Source of the DNA: Piezodorus guildinii
Lineage: Eukaryota > Arthropoda > Insecta > Hemiptera > Pentatomidae
Direction: 5' to 3'
NCBI GenBank assembly: GCA_023052935.1
Contig: CM041292.1
Location: 146,754,439 to 146,818,438, forward strand
DNA length: 64,000 nucleotides
The notes below the pieces were generated by a model, which worked only from the letters and a program-made list of their open reading frames with translations, did not search any database and had not been told where the DNA came from. The number at the start of each line of letters is the position of its first letter. Within the stretch, counting starts at the first letter, position 1. This document shows positions 11,364-20,950 of the stretch, piece after piece. Position numbers and translations under genes: made by a program.

Positions 11364-11566
11364 AAATATGACATATACATATAAATGATTTTTTTTACAT
11401 ATAAATGCTTTTTTTCTATTTTATGTAATTTGACTTTACCATTATTTTCTGTATATATTTTATGAATGTGGTCCTATATCTCTATTACTATTGTTCATTC
11501 TGAAACATATTGTAATATTTCTCAATAAATAAATATTTAAAAAAAAAAAAAAAATATGACATATAC
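11364..11566 (+). mobile_element. 173-bp LINE 3' UTR insertion with 15-bp TSD
   Basis: The insert 11379-11551 ends in AATAAATAAATATTT plus a poly(A) run. It is flanked by the perfect direct repeat AAATATGACATATAC at 11364-11378 and 11552-11566. Its 3' UTR resembles that of Jockey-like family B (28320-28415). It is a strongly 5'-truncated target-primed insertion. Confidence 0.88.
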
Positions 11567-12329
11567 TAGGCCCAGGCTCTATGAACTTACTATAATCTGC
11601 GAAACGCTGTACTTAGCAAATTACTAATATTTATAAATAGGTATGTACATACAATCAATGCCTAAGTGATTCTTTTACAAGCTAAGGCTTCTAACTAAGG
11701 CGTAATATTTTTTATTACGGTGATTAAAAATATTTTTCCAATGAAGTCTGGCGAACGTCCTAGACCTCGTATTCGGACCCCCAGGGATCCGCGGAAAAGT
11801 TGGTCAGAACTACTGAACTAACTAACACTCTAGTTAGGAAATCCTTTAAATTATTTCACAATACAATTACTATTTTTATGAATAGATTAGAAAACAGAGT
11901 TTTACATAATGTTACTCAGTAACCACAAATAATAACCAAGAAGGTAAGGATGTAACCATACGACATTATAATGTTTTACAGTTATTATAAATATTTTAGG
12001 GAATAGAGTGATATCTATTCATTTATAGGCGATAGATATAAGTGAAAAGGCCAAAGCTTAATAACAAGTTGTAGAATCAAAAACAAAAAAAAAGTTCATG
12101 TGCTCAAAAAAATATTTTAAAGTTTTAATAAATAAAAAAAAAAAGCATCTTTTTATAATTATTCAACCATACTTAGCTAAAACCTAAGTATGGTTAAATA
12201 GTTGCAAATTCACACACATTGCAAATTCACTGAATAATACCAAAGGCAAACGAGACCGTTCCAAATTGATGTGCTGAAAGTTGATCCTATTGAGTAAACC
12301 CTAATATCGAACCCTGTCAAACTATAATT
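11567..12329. other. AT-rich stretch with a small perfect hairpin
   Basis: Mostly featureless. At 12165-12195 a 12-bp stem AACCATACTTAG / CTAAGTATGGTT encloses a 7-base loop. It may be the collapsed footprint of a TIR element; no transcriptional context suggests a terminator. Confidence 0.5.
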
Positions 12330-12545
12330 AGTTATATTTGACTGTATCTTTCCAAGAGGAACTTTATGTCAGTGTGTCCGTCGGCATCGTAAAGGGGGTA
12401 ATTGCTAAAATGATATGCAAATGATCTTGCTGGCAGTGGATTGGATTTCACCATTCCTCTATCTCTTTGGCTAACAGAGTCATTATGTCGATGAAAGGTC
12501 AGCGCTTGGCCAAGGTATGCTTCGACGGCCAATATACTTCCACGT
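12330..12545. promoter_or_regulatory. Candidate conserved non-coding element
   Basis: A high-complexity block with an octamer-like 'GATATGCAAATGATC' at about 12411-12425 and no match to the repeat families here. The minus-strand open frame across it (66 codons) has no recognisable domain. Enhancer function is inferred only. Confidence 0.25.
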
Positions 12546-13135
12546 AATTAACATAAATACAATTAACATTAGTCAGCTATTGATTAGAATCGTATGCCTT
12601 ATAATACAGGCATATTAATTAAACACAACAAATATAAAATTAAATTAATTTTAGCGTAGTATAGATTATAGTTTAAAATGGGTAGTGTTGCGGCCTAAGA
12701 CTATTGCCATCATACTTGGATTACAAAAATTGTCTGTAAACATCTATGGAAATAAAGTATTTTTATTTTGTAGTAAATAATATAGAATATTATTGTTTTT
12801 AAACACACGGCTTCATGTGCTCTACTTAACCTCCCCACCGACCTGTCCCTCCTCCTCCCAGATTCTTCTCTTCATATACCTAACATTATTTGCTTCCTTA
12901 AATCACACAACCTTTATATCCAGATTTCTCTCTGTTCGTCCATATTCATATAACCTGCATCAAATGACGTAAAGCCGAACAAGACCCAAGTAGTTGTCAA
13001 CATAAAAAAAAAAACTCTGAAACTGAAACATTACCAATGGTTTATAGATTATAGTTAATAAATAATATAGAAATTAATTCATGAAAACCTAAAATCGAAA
13101 TTCTGAAATGGAGAGAAAAATGAGGACAATAAATC
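12546..13135. other. AT-rich non-coding stretch
   Basis: Nothing recognised; a C-rich patch at 12830-12865 is unremarkable. Confidence 0.35.
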
Positions 13136-13370
13136 TGAGTTCAAATGTCAAAATAGTATAAGTCACTTTTTCCATAAATGAGAGACTTCACATTTTGAAC
13201 TGTCAATTGCTTTATGATTAGAAGATGGCAATAAAGTTATACATTTTTTTCATTCAGTTTATGAGTACAAAAACTGTACATTGTTACAAAGAGACAACCC
13301 AGCTTCATAAACGATGAAATGAAGACACTCATTTCTAGACAAAGTGGTTTGTACCATTTTACTGAGCACA
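13136..13370. mobile_element. Palindromic MITE (family Y) copy 2
   Basis: The left end 'AGTATAAGTCACTTTTTCC' is mirrored by the right end, which reversed reads 'AATGGTACAAACCACTTTG'. The centre 'CAGTTTATGAGTACAAAAAC' matches copy 3. Similar length (235 bp) and structure to 519-755 and 17469-17719. No ORF. Confidence 0.65.
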
Positions 13371-13420
13371 AAAATATTGTATCTTTTATTAGTTCAACTT
13401 GAGGAAGTTTAAGTATTTTT

Positions 13421-13772
13421 GTATATTTAAATAAGCATTATATACTTTTATCATTTCTTTATTCATTTTTAAATCTCTTTACGTCTTGTTGCTTTTTCCT
13501 AGTAGTTTCGGGGTTTATCCCTATTTTCAAGACTTGTGTATTCATTTTCTTATTTTACAATTTGTGTAGCTTACTGCTACATGTCCTTTTACAATGACGA
13601 ATATTGGATCAGTGACAAAAAAAAAATTGAAAATAAGAATATGAACAAAAAAGTCTTGAAAATGGGGAGGTAACCCCGAAACGTCGAGGAAAAGTAAGTA
13701 ACAAGATGTAAATGAGTTTTAAAAATGAATGAAGAAAGGATGAAAGTATATAATACTTATTCAAATATGTAA
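13421..13772. repeat. Inverted repeat with two hammerhead-like cores (Penelope-like terminus candidate)
   Basis: Two arms of about 150 bp (13421-13571 and 13612-13772) are inverted copies separated by about 40 bp. Each arm contains the motif CTTGAAAATGGGG...CCCCGAAAC; on the plus strand it is at 13655-13686 and ends GAAACGTCG, and on the minus strand it is at 13505-13533. The arrangement 'TGANNATG - stem - GAAAC(GTC)' is the catalytic-core layout of hammerhead ribozymes carried by Penelope-like elements. No Penelope reverse transcriptase or GIY-YIG frame is seen here. The inverted repeat is certain; ribozyme identity is inference. Confidence 0.55.
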
Positions 13773-14557
13773 AAAAAAATATATGTAATAATAGTTAATT
13801 CAAATAAAGTTGGAAAATTTTAATTATATCCTTCCTCTTCCACTATTATAAAATTCAATTATAGTCATATTGAGTTGTAATATTAATATCTAATTCTTGT
13901 ATTTTAGCAGCATAAAATTGTAGTAATCAAACAGATTAAGTTAATAAATAAATACATAATAGGGGAGGAGTTTAAAAATGTAATTAAATTTATATAAATC
14001 TATTAATTTATAAATTCACCAGTTTTGTGGCAAACATTCGATTATAAAAAATTGGAAACTTAAGTTATTTATAAAGTTAGTAAACTATTTATTCATATGT
14101 GAATCTAGGTTTGTATAAAAAAGAGGTGAGGTGGCTTTATGTGAATACTTAAGTTCCCTTCAATATTTGTAGCAACGTTCTGACCTAAATAAAGATATAT
14201 ACGTGTAGGAACCCCACGATATATTCCAATATTTCTTGAACAACCTAGCATTTAAAACGAGTATTTAACAAACATGTTACCTGCTCACAGAAATGCAATA
14301 AGAGTTCAAATCGACATACCTGCAAAAAAAAAAAAAAAAAATTAGTTTAATTAAGAATTTCTAAATTAAAAAATATAATTACTTATACCTACTTTTATAC
14401 TGTACAGTTAGTAGGTAATTTATATTAATATTAGATAAATTACATAATAACTAAAATTGAATAAATAATAATATTATAATTAAATTCAACATATAATAAA
14501 TATTAAAACAAAAATGTACTAAAATAAGAGCAATTATTTTTTTAGCTGTATATGTAT
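13773..14557. other. AT-rich non-coding stretch
   Basis: No gene or repeat family. A-run at about 14324-14341. Confidence 0.4.
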
Positions 14558-14565
14558 AAAAAGGG

Positions 14566-14621
<56 letters not shown>

Positions 14622-14634
14622 TATAAAACCCTTT
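14558..14634. repeat. (AT)n microsatellite with complementary flanks
   Basis: A pure (AT)n of 48 bp at 14571-14618 is bordered by AAAGGGTTTT on the left and AAAACCCTTT on the right, so the whole tract is one large hairpin. Confidence 0.9.
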
Positions 14635-15495
14635 GTTCACCTGGCATAATGTTTCATATAGTTTGGTAATAACTGATGAAGTTATCAACAAAAAAAGGAG
14701 AGATGGTTTTCGAATATTATTTATTTAATATACGAAGACTAGACTGTAATAATAGGTAGGAGAGGGGTTTTAGGGCGATCATATTTATATTACTACGCCC
14801 GACTATAAAAATAAATGAGTTATCCAAAAAAAAAAAAATATATTAAATATACTTTTTAAAAAGTATTCCTGTTGTTGAGTACTGTAATGATCTAAAATGT
14901 ACATAGCGCAGACTATATTTAACAGGAAATGATGAAGGAAAACATTCTAAAAATATCACTGACTGAAATTGCACGGTTAAACATTTTAATCACGATAAGT
15001 AAAAATAAAAACCATTATCGCCAATCAACAAGAAAAAAAAAAGGAACACACTTCTTCAACAGCTGTCAATGATTCTGTAACACCCAGCTAATAGGCGCCG
15101 ATGTTTTTACAAAAAGATAAAAACGAAATGAGATTAAAACTATTTCTTGAGATAACAACTCATATAAGAATATCACGTATACTGGGAATTTAAATTGTAG
15201 AATTAAAAAAACAAACCATAAAAATAAATAATTCTGGATTTAATTTAACTAAACTCCTTCGTCAAACACATATCCTCCTGGCCTACAGTTTCCCTTAATA
15301 TTATTTCGCTTGAAAATATTCGCTTGGAATACGCTGACAAGACTGAAAAAGGTGTAAGCCTATTTCTTTTGGTAATTTCAATTAAATCACAATTGGTAAT
15401 TTCATTATTTTTCTACGAATACCTAGAGTAGGTAAGAAAACCCTTCTAGGTTCCAAAATGGCTATAGGCAGACGATTTTTTTGATATTATTTGTT
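14635..15495. other. AT-rich non-coding stretch
   Basis: Nothing recognised; no open frames of note. Confidence 0.4.
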
Positions 15496-15499
15496 ATGT

Positions 15500-16200
15500 T
15501 ATAATTTTTTTTTTGTATATAATAATATATTTATTTATTCGGATATATTACAGTTTTTCGCTATGGACAATAATAATATTGCTACATGATAACATTCATA
15601 CAATATTTACAATATAAACAAAAGAAAGGTCAAATTACATAAAATGAAACTAAAATTAATAAACGGAGTAGAGCTTTGGGGCTCTACTAAACCATCGAAT
15701 TCTTCCCGTATCCAATCCCTACAATCCAAAATCCTTCGTAAAATCCTCAATGCTCCTTACTGTGTCACGAATACACTAATCCATAAAGATCTTAATGTTC
15801 AGTATGTTGCTGATTTGGCCCGATCTAGATACCATTCCTTTCATGGCAAACTCCATTCCCACCCTAATCCTCTAGTTTCAAACCTTTCTTCCTCTTCGAT
15901 TCCTGACAATCCTCCGAGGCGTCTGAAAAGGAGATGGCCCCGAGACCTTCTAGTTTAAATCATTTTTAGAGTGCTTCCATTGGGAAGCTTCTCTACATGT
16001 GTTTCATGCCTTTATATATTTCATCTAATTTACTAGTTGTATTCCTGTATACAGTTGTAAATTCCAATAAATAATAAAAAAAAAAAAAAAAAATTAATAA
16101 AGGTATATAAAAACAAAAATTTATAAATTAAATAAATACTAGGTTAACAAATAAATAAACAAAACATGAACACACTCATACCTATATACAATAATGTTAT
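15500..16200 (-). mobile_element. Family B-type LINE 3' UTR relic, minus strand, interrupted
   Basis: Sequence left of the Jockey insertion ('AACATTCATACAATATTTAC', about 15591-15610) and right of it ('CACTCATACCTATATACA', about 16171-16190) corresponds to the minus-strand 3' UTR of family B at 29213-29320. The inserted Jockey fragment (15664-16089) therefore seems to lie within an older LINE tail. Confidence 0.45.
15652..16101 (+). mobile_element. 5'-truncated Jockey LINE with 12-bp TSD
   Basis: The insert 15664-16089 carries the last 98 codons of Jockey ORF2 (open to a stop at 15956-15958), about 120 bp of 3' UTR and a poly(A) tail. The truncation point corresponds to about 22867 of the large element. 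It is flanked by the perfect direct repeat AAAATTAATAAA at 15652-15663 and 16090-16101. The fragment holds only the C-terminal domain after the reverse transcriptase, so it is not functional, but the intact frame and perfect TSD mark a young insertion. Confidence 0.93.
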
Positions 16201-16424
16201 AATTAATGATTTTTTTACGTAAATGTGATCAGAAATACTTTTGTCAGTGTTTGCTAGTGGGTATGGTTTGTAGTTCATTTTCGAAACATTTTATTCAGTT
16301 ATATCGGTCGTGAAATCAGAATTTAAAATTGTTGTTAAGAAGGAATACGTGAAAAAACAACTACAGACTTTTTTCAATGAAACCCATCTTACCATTATAT
16401 TCAGTACTTAAATATTAAATTGTT

Positions 16425-16558
16425 GAAGTGCACCTGGTGCATGTGTTTTCTTCTTACGTCTGTATCAAGCTCATAATCTTGATTTTTTTAAATTTACTAG
16501 TTGAATTTTCTTTTTGTTATACAGTTGTAAACATCATTAAAATAAATAAATAAAAAAA
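16425..16558 (+). mobile_element. Jockey 3' UTR tail fragment
   Basis: Contains 'TTTACTAGTTG' followed by 'TATACAGTTGTAAA' and an AAATAAATAAAT tail, the same order as the 3' UTRs ending at 16089 and 39640. No coding part remains. Confidence 0.65.
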
Positions 16559-17468
16559 ATATTCAATTTACTAACATAAGAAAAGGTTTTGTAATTTACA
16601 ATCAACGTTTAATAATCCAGTGAAAAACCCCTGAAAAGAAAGAAGAACTGAACATCTGTTTGAAATTTAGTGCTTCTCGGAGGTTTAGTAAATATCAGCC
16701 GTGCTTGATCGGTTCCGCCATTAACATTTATGCTAACAAGTTAAAAAGCGTGAAAACAAAAAATAAATAAATATTTGAACAGGTACTTGTAAATAATGCA
16801 TGAGCTAAGGCATACTTTGGGACTGAATTAAGCGGGACATTTTATTACCGGACATTTGACTTTCGGTTTATTTAAGAATGTGTATATATACATATATGTA
16901 AACTAACAGTGTTTATAAACATAAGGTATCCAAACAGGTGCGGATGGGAGGAATTTCCATTATAAAATTTAAAAATGACGGTTGTTTGTTTTTTCATAAC
17001 AATAACTTGCATTTACTGGTACATAAGGCTGCCTTTACAGATTCTATTGCTAATAAAAATAAAAAATAAATAAAAAGTATTATAGTTGGATAAATAAACT
17101 AATAAAATAAATTGGATAAAATGATTGCAACAGAAGGATTTCTTCCTAACTGTTTTGAAAGTTAAAGGAGTCTCAAAAGAACTAGTAAAACAGGAGTAAA
17201 ACATTTTTTTAATTAAATCTTTTTAGGTATTTTCTTAAGGGTAGGAAATAAATAAGACACAAAAAAATATTACCGTGAAGAGTTAGAAAAGCAGTTTCAA
17301 TGTAGCTGTTGAGAAGCTGCTTATTTGTATAAGTTTCGATTTATTTATGATTACGTGACGTAGATTTAATTTTTTATTTTTGTGTGAATAGAATAGAAAA
17401 ATATATAGCAAAAAAATTATTTATTAAAAAATAGAATAGTTTTATAATAATTTAATTATATCAAGCAT
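16559..17468. other. AT-rich non-coding stretch
   Basis: No recognisable gene or repeat. Open frames here are short and chance-like. Confidence 0.4.
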
Positions 17469-17719
17469 GTGTTCAGATAGAAAAATGTTATAAGTCACTT
17501 TTTGTAGAAATAAGTTTTACACATTCTTTTACAGTCATTCGTTTATAGTTTGGAAGGTGGCTAAATGACATAAGTGTTTCTCTTTCAGTTTATGAGTAAA
17601 AACTCTACCTTGTATAAATAAACTAATTACCTTCTAAAAATAAACTAATGCTACTCCAGAATGTGAACAACTCATTTCTAGAAAAAGTGACCATTAAACC
17701 ATTTAGCCATCTGAACACA
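17469..17719. mobile_element. Palindromic MITE (family Y) copy 3
   Basis: The ends are inverted repeats of about 55 bp: the left begins 'GTGTTCAGAT' (17469-17478) and the right ends 'ATCTGAACAC' (17709-17718), followed inwards by 'TAAGTCACTTTTTGTAGAAAT' on the left and its diverged complement on the right. The centre contains 'CAGTTTATGAGTAAAAAC'. Non-coding. A foldback/MITE DNA element with three copies in this window. Confidence 0.7.
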
Positions 17720-18539
17720 GAAGTCATATATTTAACATAATTCTTGATTAAAAGCAACATCACACTGATATTCACTTTACAAATGTGTTCTAAATGCACT
17801 AACATGAAGAAACCGGAAAATATATATATAATTACAATTTAAATAGAATCATTAATTGAAGAGAAAATATATAAATACAGAAAACTTCAAATACATAATA
17901 ATTGTAATTGAAACTGAAATATTATATGTTATCATATAATATCATTTTTTTTTTTAAGATACAACCTTAGAAATCATGAAGCCTAGTATGATAATTCTAT
18001 TGAAATTAAATCCATTCAACAATCTGCATCCGAATACTGTTGCAGAAGACCGGATGCAGTTTATAGGGCGCGTGGGATGGTCCAACACCATTGAAGGTTC
18101 TCCATGCACGCTTAATGTATTTATGTATTCAAAGCAAGTATTGTGACACATTTCGCTGTATCTGTAGCGGAGCAGGGCATGTACTGTATCCAGGAAGCTA
18201 ATTAAATCACGCGGTAGAAAGTAGGAATTAATTATTAATGTACAAAATATAATTATAACCCCAAAAGCTAACTGCATAATAATTTACCGTTTATATGTCG
18301 ACAATATTATCATCACAATAACTTGTCAATTTTAAAGGTTTCCAAGAAAGTCTCTAATGAATGCTAAATTTTTTTTATTTGTCATTGAAACCTGTTCTCA
18401 TGATATGATCTTTTTCTAGTATTGTACATTGATATTGGAATTGGTCTCATAAGTTTCATTTTATTTTTTATTTATTTATTTTTGTTCATTTTGAACGTTT
18501 AATTATTTTATTTATAGTTACTTTCCTTTAAGACAATAA
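17720..18539. other. AT-rich flanks around a higher-complexity block
   Basis: The block 17955-18280 is less AT-biased and open on the minus strand (107 codons), but composition and lack of domains argue against a gene. It could be conserved non-coding DNA. The rest is featureless. Confidence 0.3.
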
Positions 18540-18610
18540 AGTACATCTTTTATTAACTCTCATATTATTAATTCTAAAGGGACTTGTCCCAGAATAATTA
18601 AAGAATTAAT
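18540..18610 (+). mobile_element. CR1-like LINE tail fragment
   Basis: 'ATTCTAAAGGGACTTGTCCC' followed by AGAATAA repeats the hairpin tail of the CR1-like LINE at 9200-9225 and 48393-48415 (reverse). Confidence 0.5.
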
Positions 18611-18688
18611 ATTATTATTAAATTCTCTCATGCTGAACAAGAGATGCAATAAAAATAAATGAAGTAAAAATATTTGGTTAAATTTGAA

Positions 18689-19032
18689 CCAAAAACTTCG
18701 ACAAAAACTTCGCGGAAAAATGGCCGCTAGCTCAGTTCTATATACGTATCGCTCTGTGTTAGTTACCTTTTCATCTGTGTGATACTGCATGAATATCCAT
18801 CAAACTTTGTAAATCGTGAGTGGTAGCACTAAAACATACTTTGGTGAACACAATAGAGAGGTGAGTGCAGTTTAGTTAAATAGGCAACTATAAACTGGTG
18901 GCCGTCCCAGGCTGGAGATAACGGCTAGGCTAATCCTCTTCTCTTTATTTACAAGGTCTCGGTCGGAAGTGTTGTCATTTCTGACTTCGTAACCAAGACA
19001 TTCTTTTTATAATTTTTAGTTCTCTTCCTCTA

Positions 19033-19069
<37 letters not shown>

Positions 19070-19373
19070 TCTCTAAGACTTTATTTAGTTGTTTTTTTTT
19101 TGTTTTGTTTTTCTCTAAGACTTTATTTTTATTAATTAGAAATGTTTGTTTTGTTGTATGTTGTCTATGTATATATTGTAAATAGTCTAGTTTTAAGATC
19201 TTTTAGGTTAATTTTCTATTAATTAGTTTATATAAGTCTCTATAAGTATATATATTTTTTTTCTTGATTTTTTTTTTTCTAGTGTAGGTCACTATATAAT
19301 TTATCTAGAATATCTATCTATAGATCTCTGTATATGTTTATTTTATTTTATTTTTTTCTTATTCTACTAAGCA
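18689..19373 (+). promoter_or_regulatory. Putative 5' UTR/promoter of the Jockey element with 42-bp tandem units
   Basis: Upstream of ORF1. A unit beginning CTCTAAGACTTT recurs at 19028, 19071 and 19113 (spacing 43 and 42 bp) with T-rich spacers, one of them a run of 32 T. Non-LTR elements carry internal promoters in their 5' UTR, and tandem units there are common. The 5' boundary is uncertain: AAATTTGAA at 18680-18688 matches AAATTTGAA at 23301-23309 just after the A-rich tail and may be the TSD, but 9 bp could be coincidence. Confidence 0.4.
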
Positions 19374-20950
19374 ATGGATCTCGATAGAACATTGTCTTGC
19401 GATGAATCAGGGGAAGAGACGACTTTTTCCAAAATAAGCGAGTCAGACTCGCAGTATTTAACGCGACGCCAAAAACGCCACAGGAACAATACTGGGTCCG
19501 GAGGAAATTCGCCGAATAAAAAAAAAAACAAGTCGGCCAAGTCTAAACAACAGCCAAAACCAATGGCATCACCACCAAAAACTCGCAGTGCCACTGCAGC
19601 CAACCAACTTGAACCAACGGCGCCATCTACTTCGGCCGCCCCGTCACCTACTAATCTACCGCCTTCATCTATCGCTAGCCATGCCGCTACAGCCAGAACT
19701 GCAAACCAATTTCCGGGACCTCAAGGATTTTCTGATCCCGAGCCACCTCCTGTATTTGTAACAAATATTAATAATTTTCTGTCGTTCGGTAAAGAGATTG
19801 CCAATCTAATCGGACAAACAAACTTTCAATGTTTCTCCAGATTAAACGACATAAAAATAAATACATACACAAAGGAAACCTACAAGAAACTCGTGAGTTA
19901 TTTGAGCTCTAAAAACTATAATTTCCATTGTTACCAGCTCAAACAAGATAAATCATACCGAGTGGTTTTACGTGGACTTCACTCGTCCACTCCCACTGAA
20001 GCCATTAAAGAAGGCCTTGAGGAAATTGGTCATCACGTCAGGAACATTTCTTCAGTGATCCATCATACCGAAAAATACGCCTTGCCTTTATTCTTCGTAG
20101 ACCTCGAACCAGCCAGAAAAAAACCAGAAATATTTGAAGTCAGAAGACTGGTTTATTCATCCGTACGATTCGAAGAGCCTAGGCTAAAGACAACGATTGT
20201 GCAGTGCACCAAATGCCAAACATTGGGACACACTAAGACGTACTGTTATCACCCGCCTAGGTGTGTTAAGTGCGCCGGCCCACATGCATCCGAAACTTGC
20301 CCGAAACCTCGAGATGAACCAGCCCAGTGTGCTCTTTGCGGTGAAGGTCACCCCGCCAGCTACCGGGGTTGTATAGTCTACAAAACCCACCTTCGACAAA
20401 GAACACAGAATTATATTTCAAAAAGAGTGGACCAGAGAAACGGACCCGGGGACCGGAGTTGGACAATTTGTCTACCTTTCCTCAACTCCCGAATCCTACA
20501 CCTACCTTCGCTCAACAGCAGCCTACCACTACTGCAGTCAGGAATTCTACTGCAGAAAACAGAAATCCTTTATCCGACATCACCTCAATGAAGCAGAAAC
20601 AGACAACTAGTCAGGCGCCTCCGAAATCCCAAATCAAGCCACCGGCCTCCCAACCTAAACCACAAGCTTCCCGTCAACCGATCCTTCCCCATAATCCAAA
20701 CTTACGGGTCAAATTTCCCCCAGAGCACCCTAATAAAATTCCACAACGTGCTCCTCTTCCTCCTAATCAACCAAAGCCTCAACCTCCAGTGACCCAGAGG
20801 ACTGAGGTTCCCTTTCCTGCAACCAGCTTGAAACCCTGTTTCGATCCCTCGGGCCGCGCTTCATTGCAGGAGGAGACTATAATGCTAAACACCAACGGTG
20901 GGGTTGTCGAACTTCCAACTCCCGTGGTAATATCCTTTCTAGTGTCTTGA
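19374..20950 (+). pseudogene. Jockey ORF1 (gag-like nucleic-acid-binding protein), frameshifted
   Basis: ORF1 proteins of Jockey LINEs bind element RNA and form the RNP that returns to the nucleus. The frame opens with ATG at 19374. The N-terminal ~110 residues are Ser/Lys/Pro-rich (disordered). A globular central part (about residues 125-275) is followed by three CCHC-type knuckles at residues 278-333: CX2CX4HX4C (CTKCQTLGHTKTYC), CX2CX3HX4C (CVKCAGPHASETC) and CX2CX3HX6C. That is the usual Jockey gag arrangement. After VYK the frame (to 20591) loses sense. The expected Pro/Gln-rich tail continues in another frame from about 20410 to about 20805, consistent with loss of one base near 20390-20430. 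The tail then runs into endonuclease sequence in a different frame at about 20806-20835. Confidence 0.85.

Noticed and set aside
12165..12195. Rho-independent-type terminator hairpin
   Set aside because: The window is eukaryotic, and no gene or T-run context applies; treated as a small inverted repeat.
17954..18277. 107-codon minus-strand gene
   Set aside because: No recognisable domain, hydrophobic AT-driven composition, and no splice or promoter context.
20184..20466. Minus-strand frames opposite Jockey ORF1
   Set aside because: Shadows of the gag coding sequence; the plus strand carries the zinc knuckles.
20947..20949. Start codon of the Jockey ORF2 at 20947
   Set aside because: The codon is TTG and lies inside endonuclease sequence that continues upstream in the same frame to 20806, so it is not a true start.
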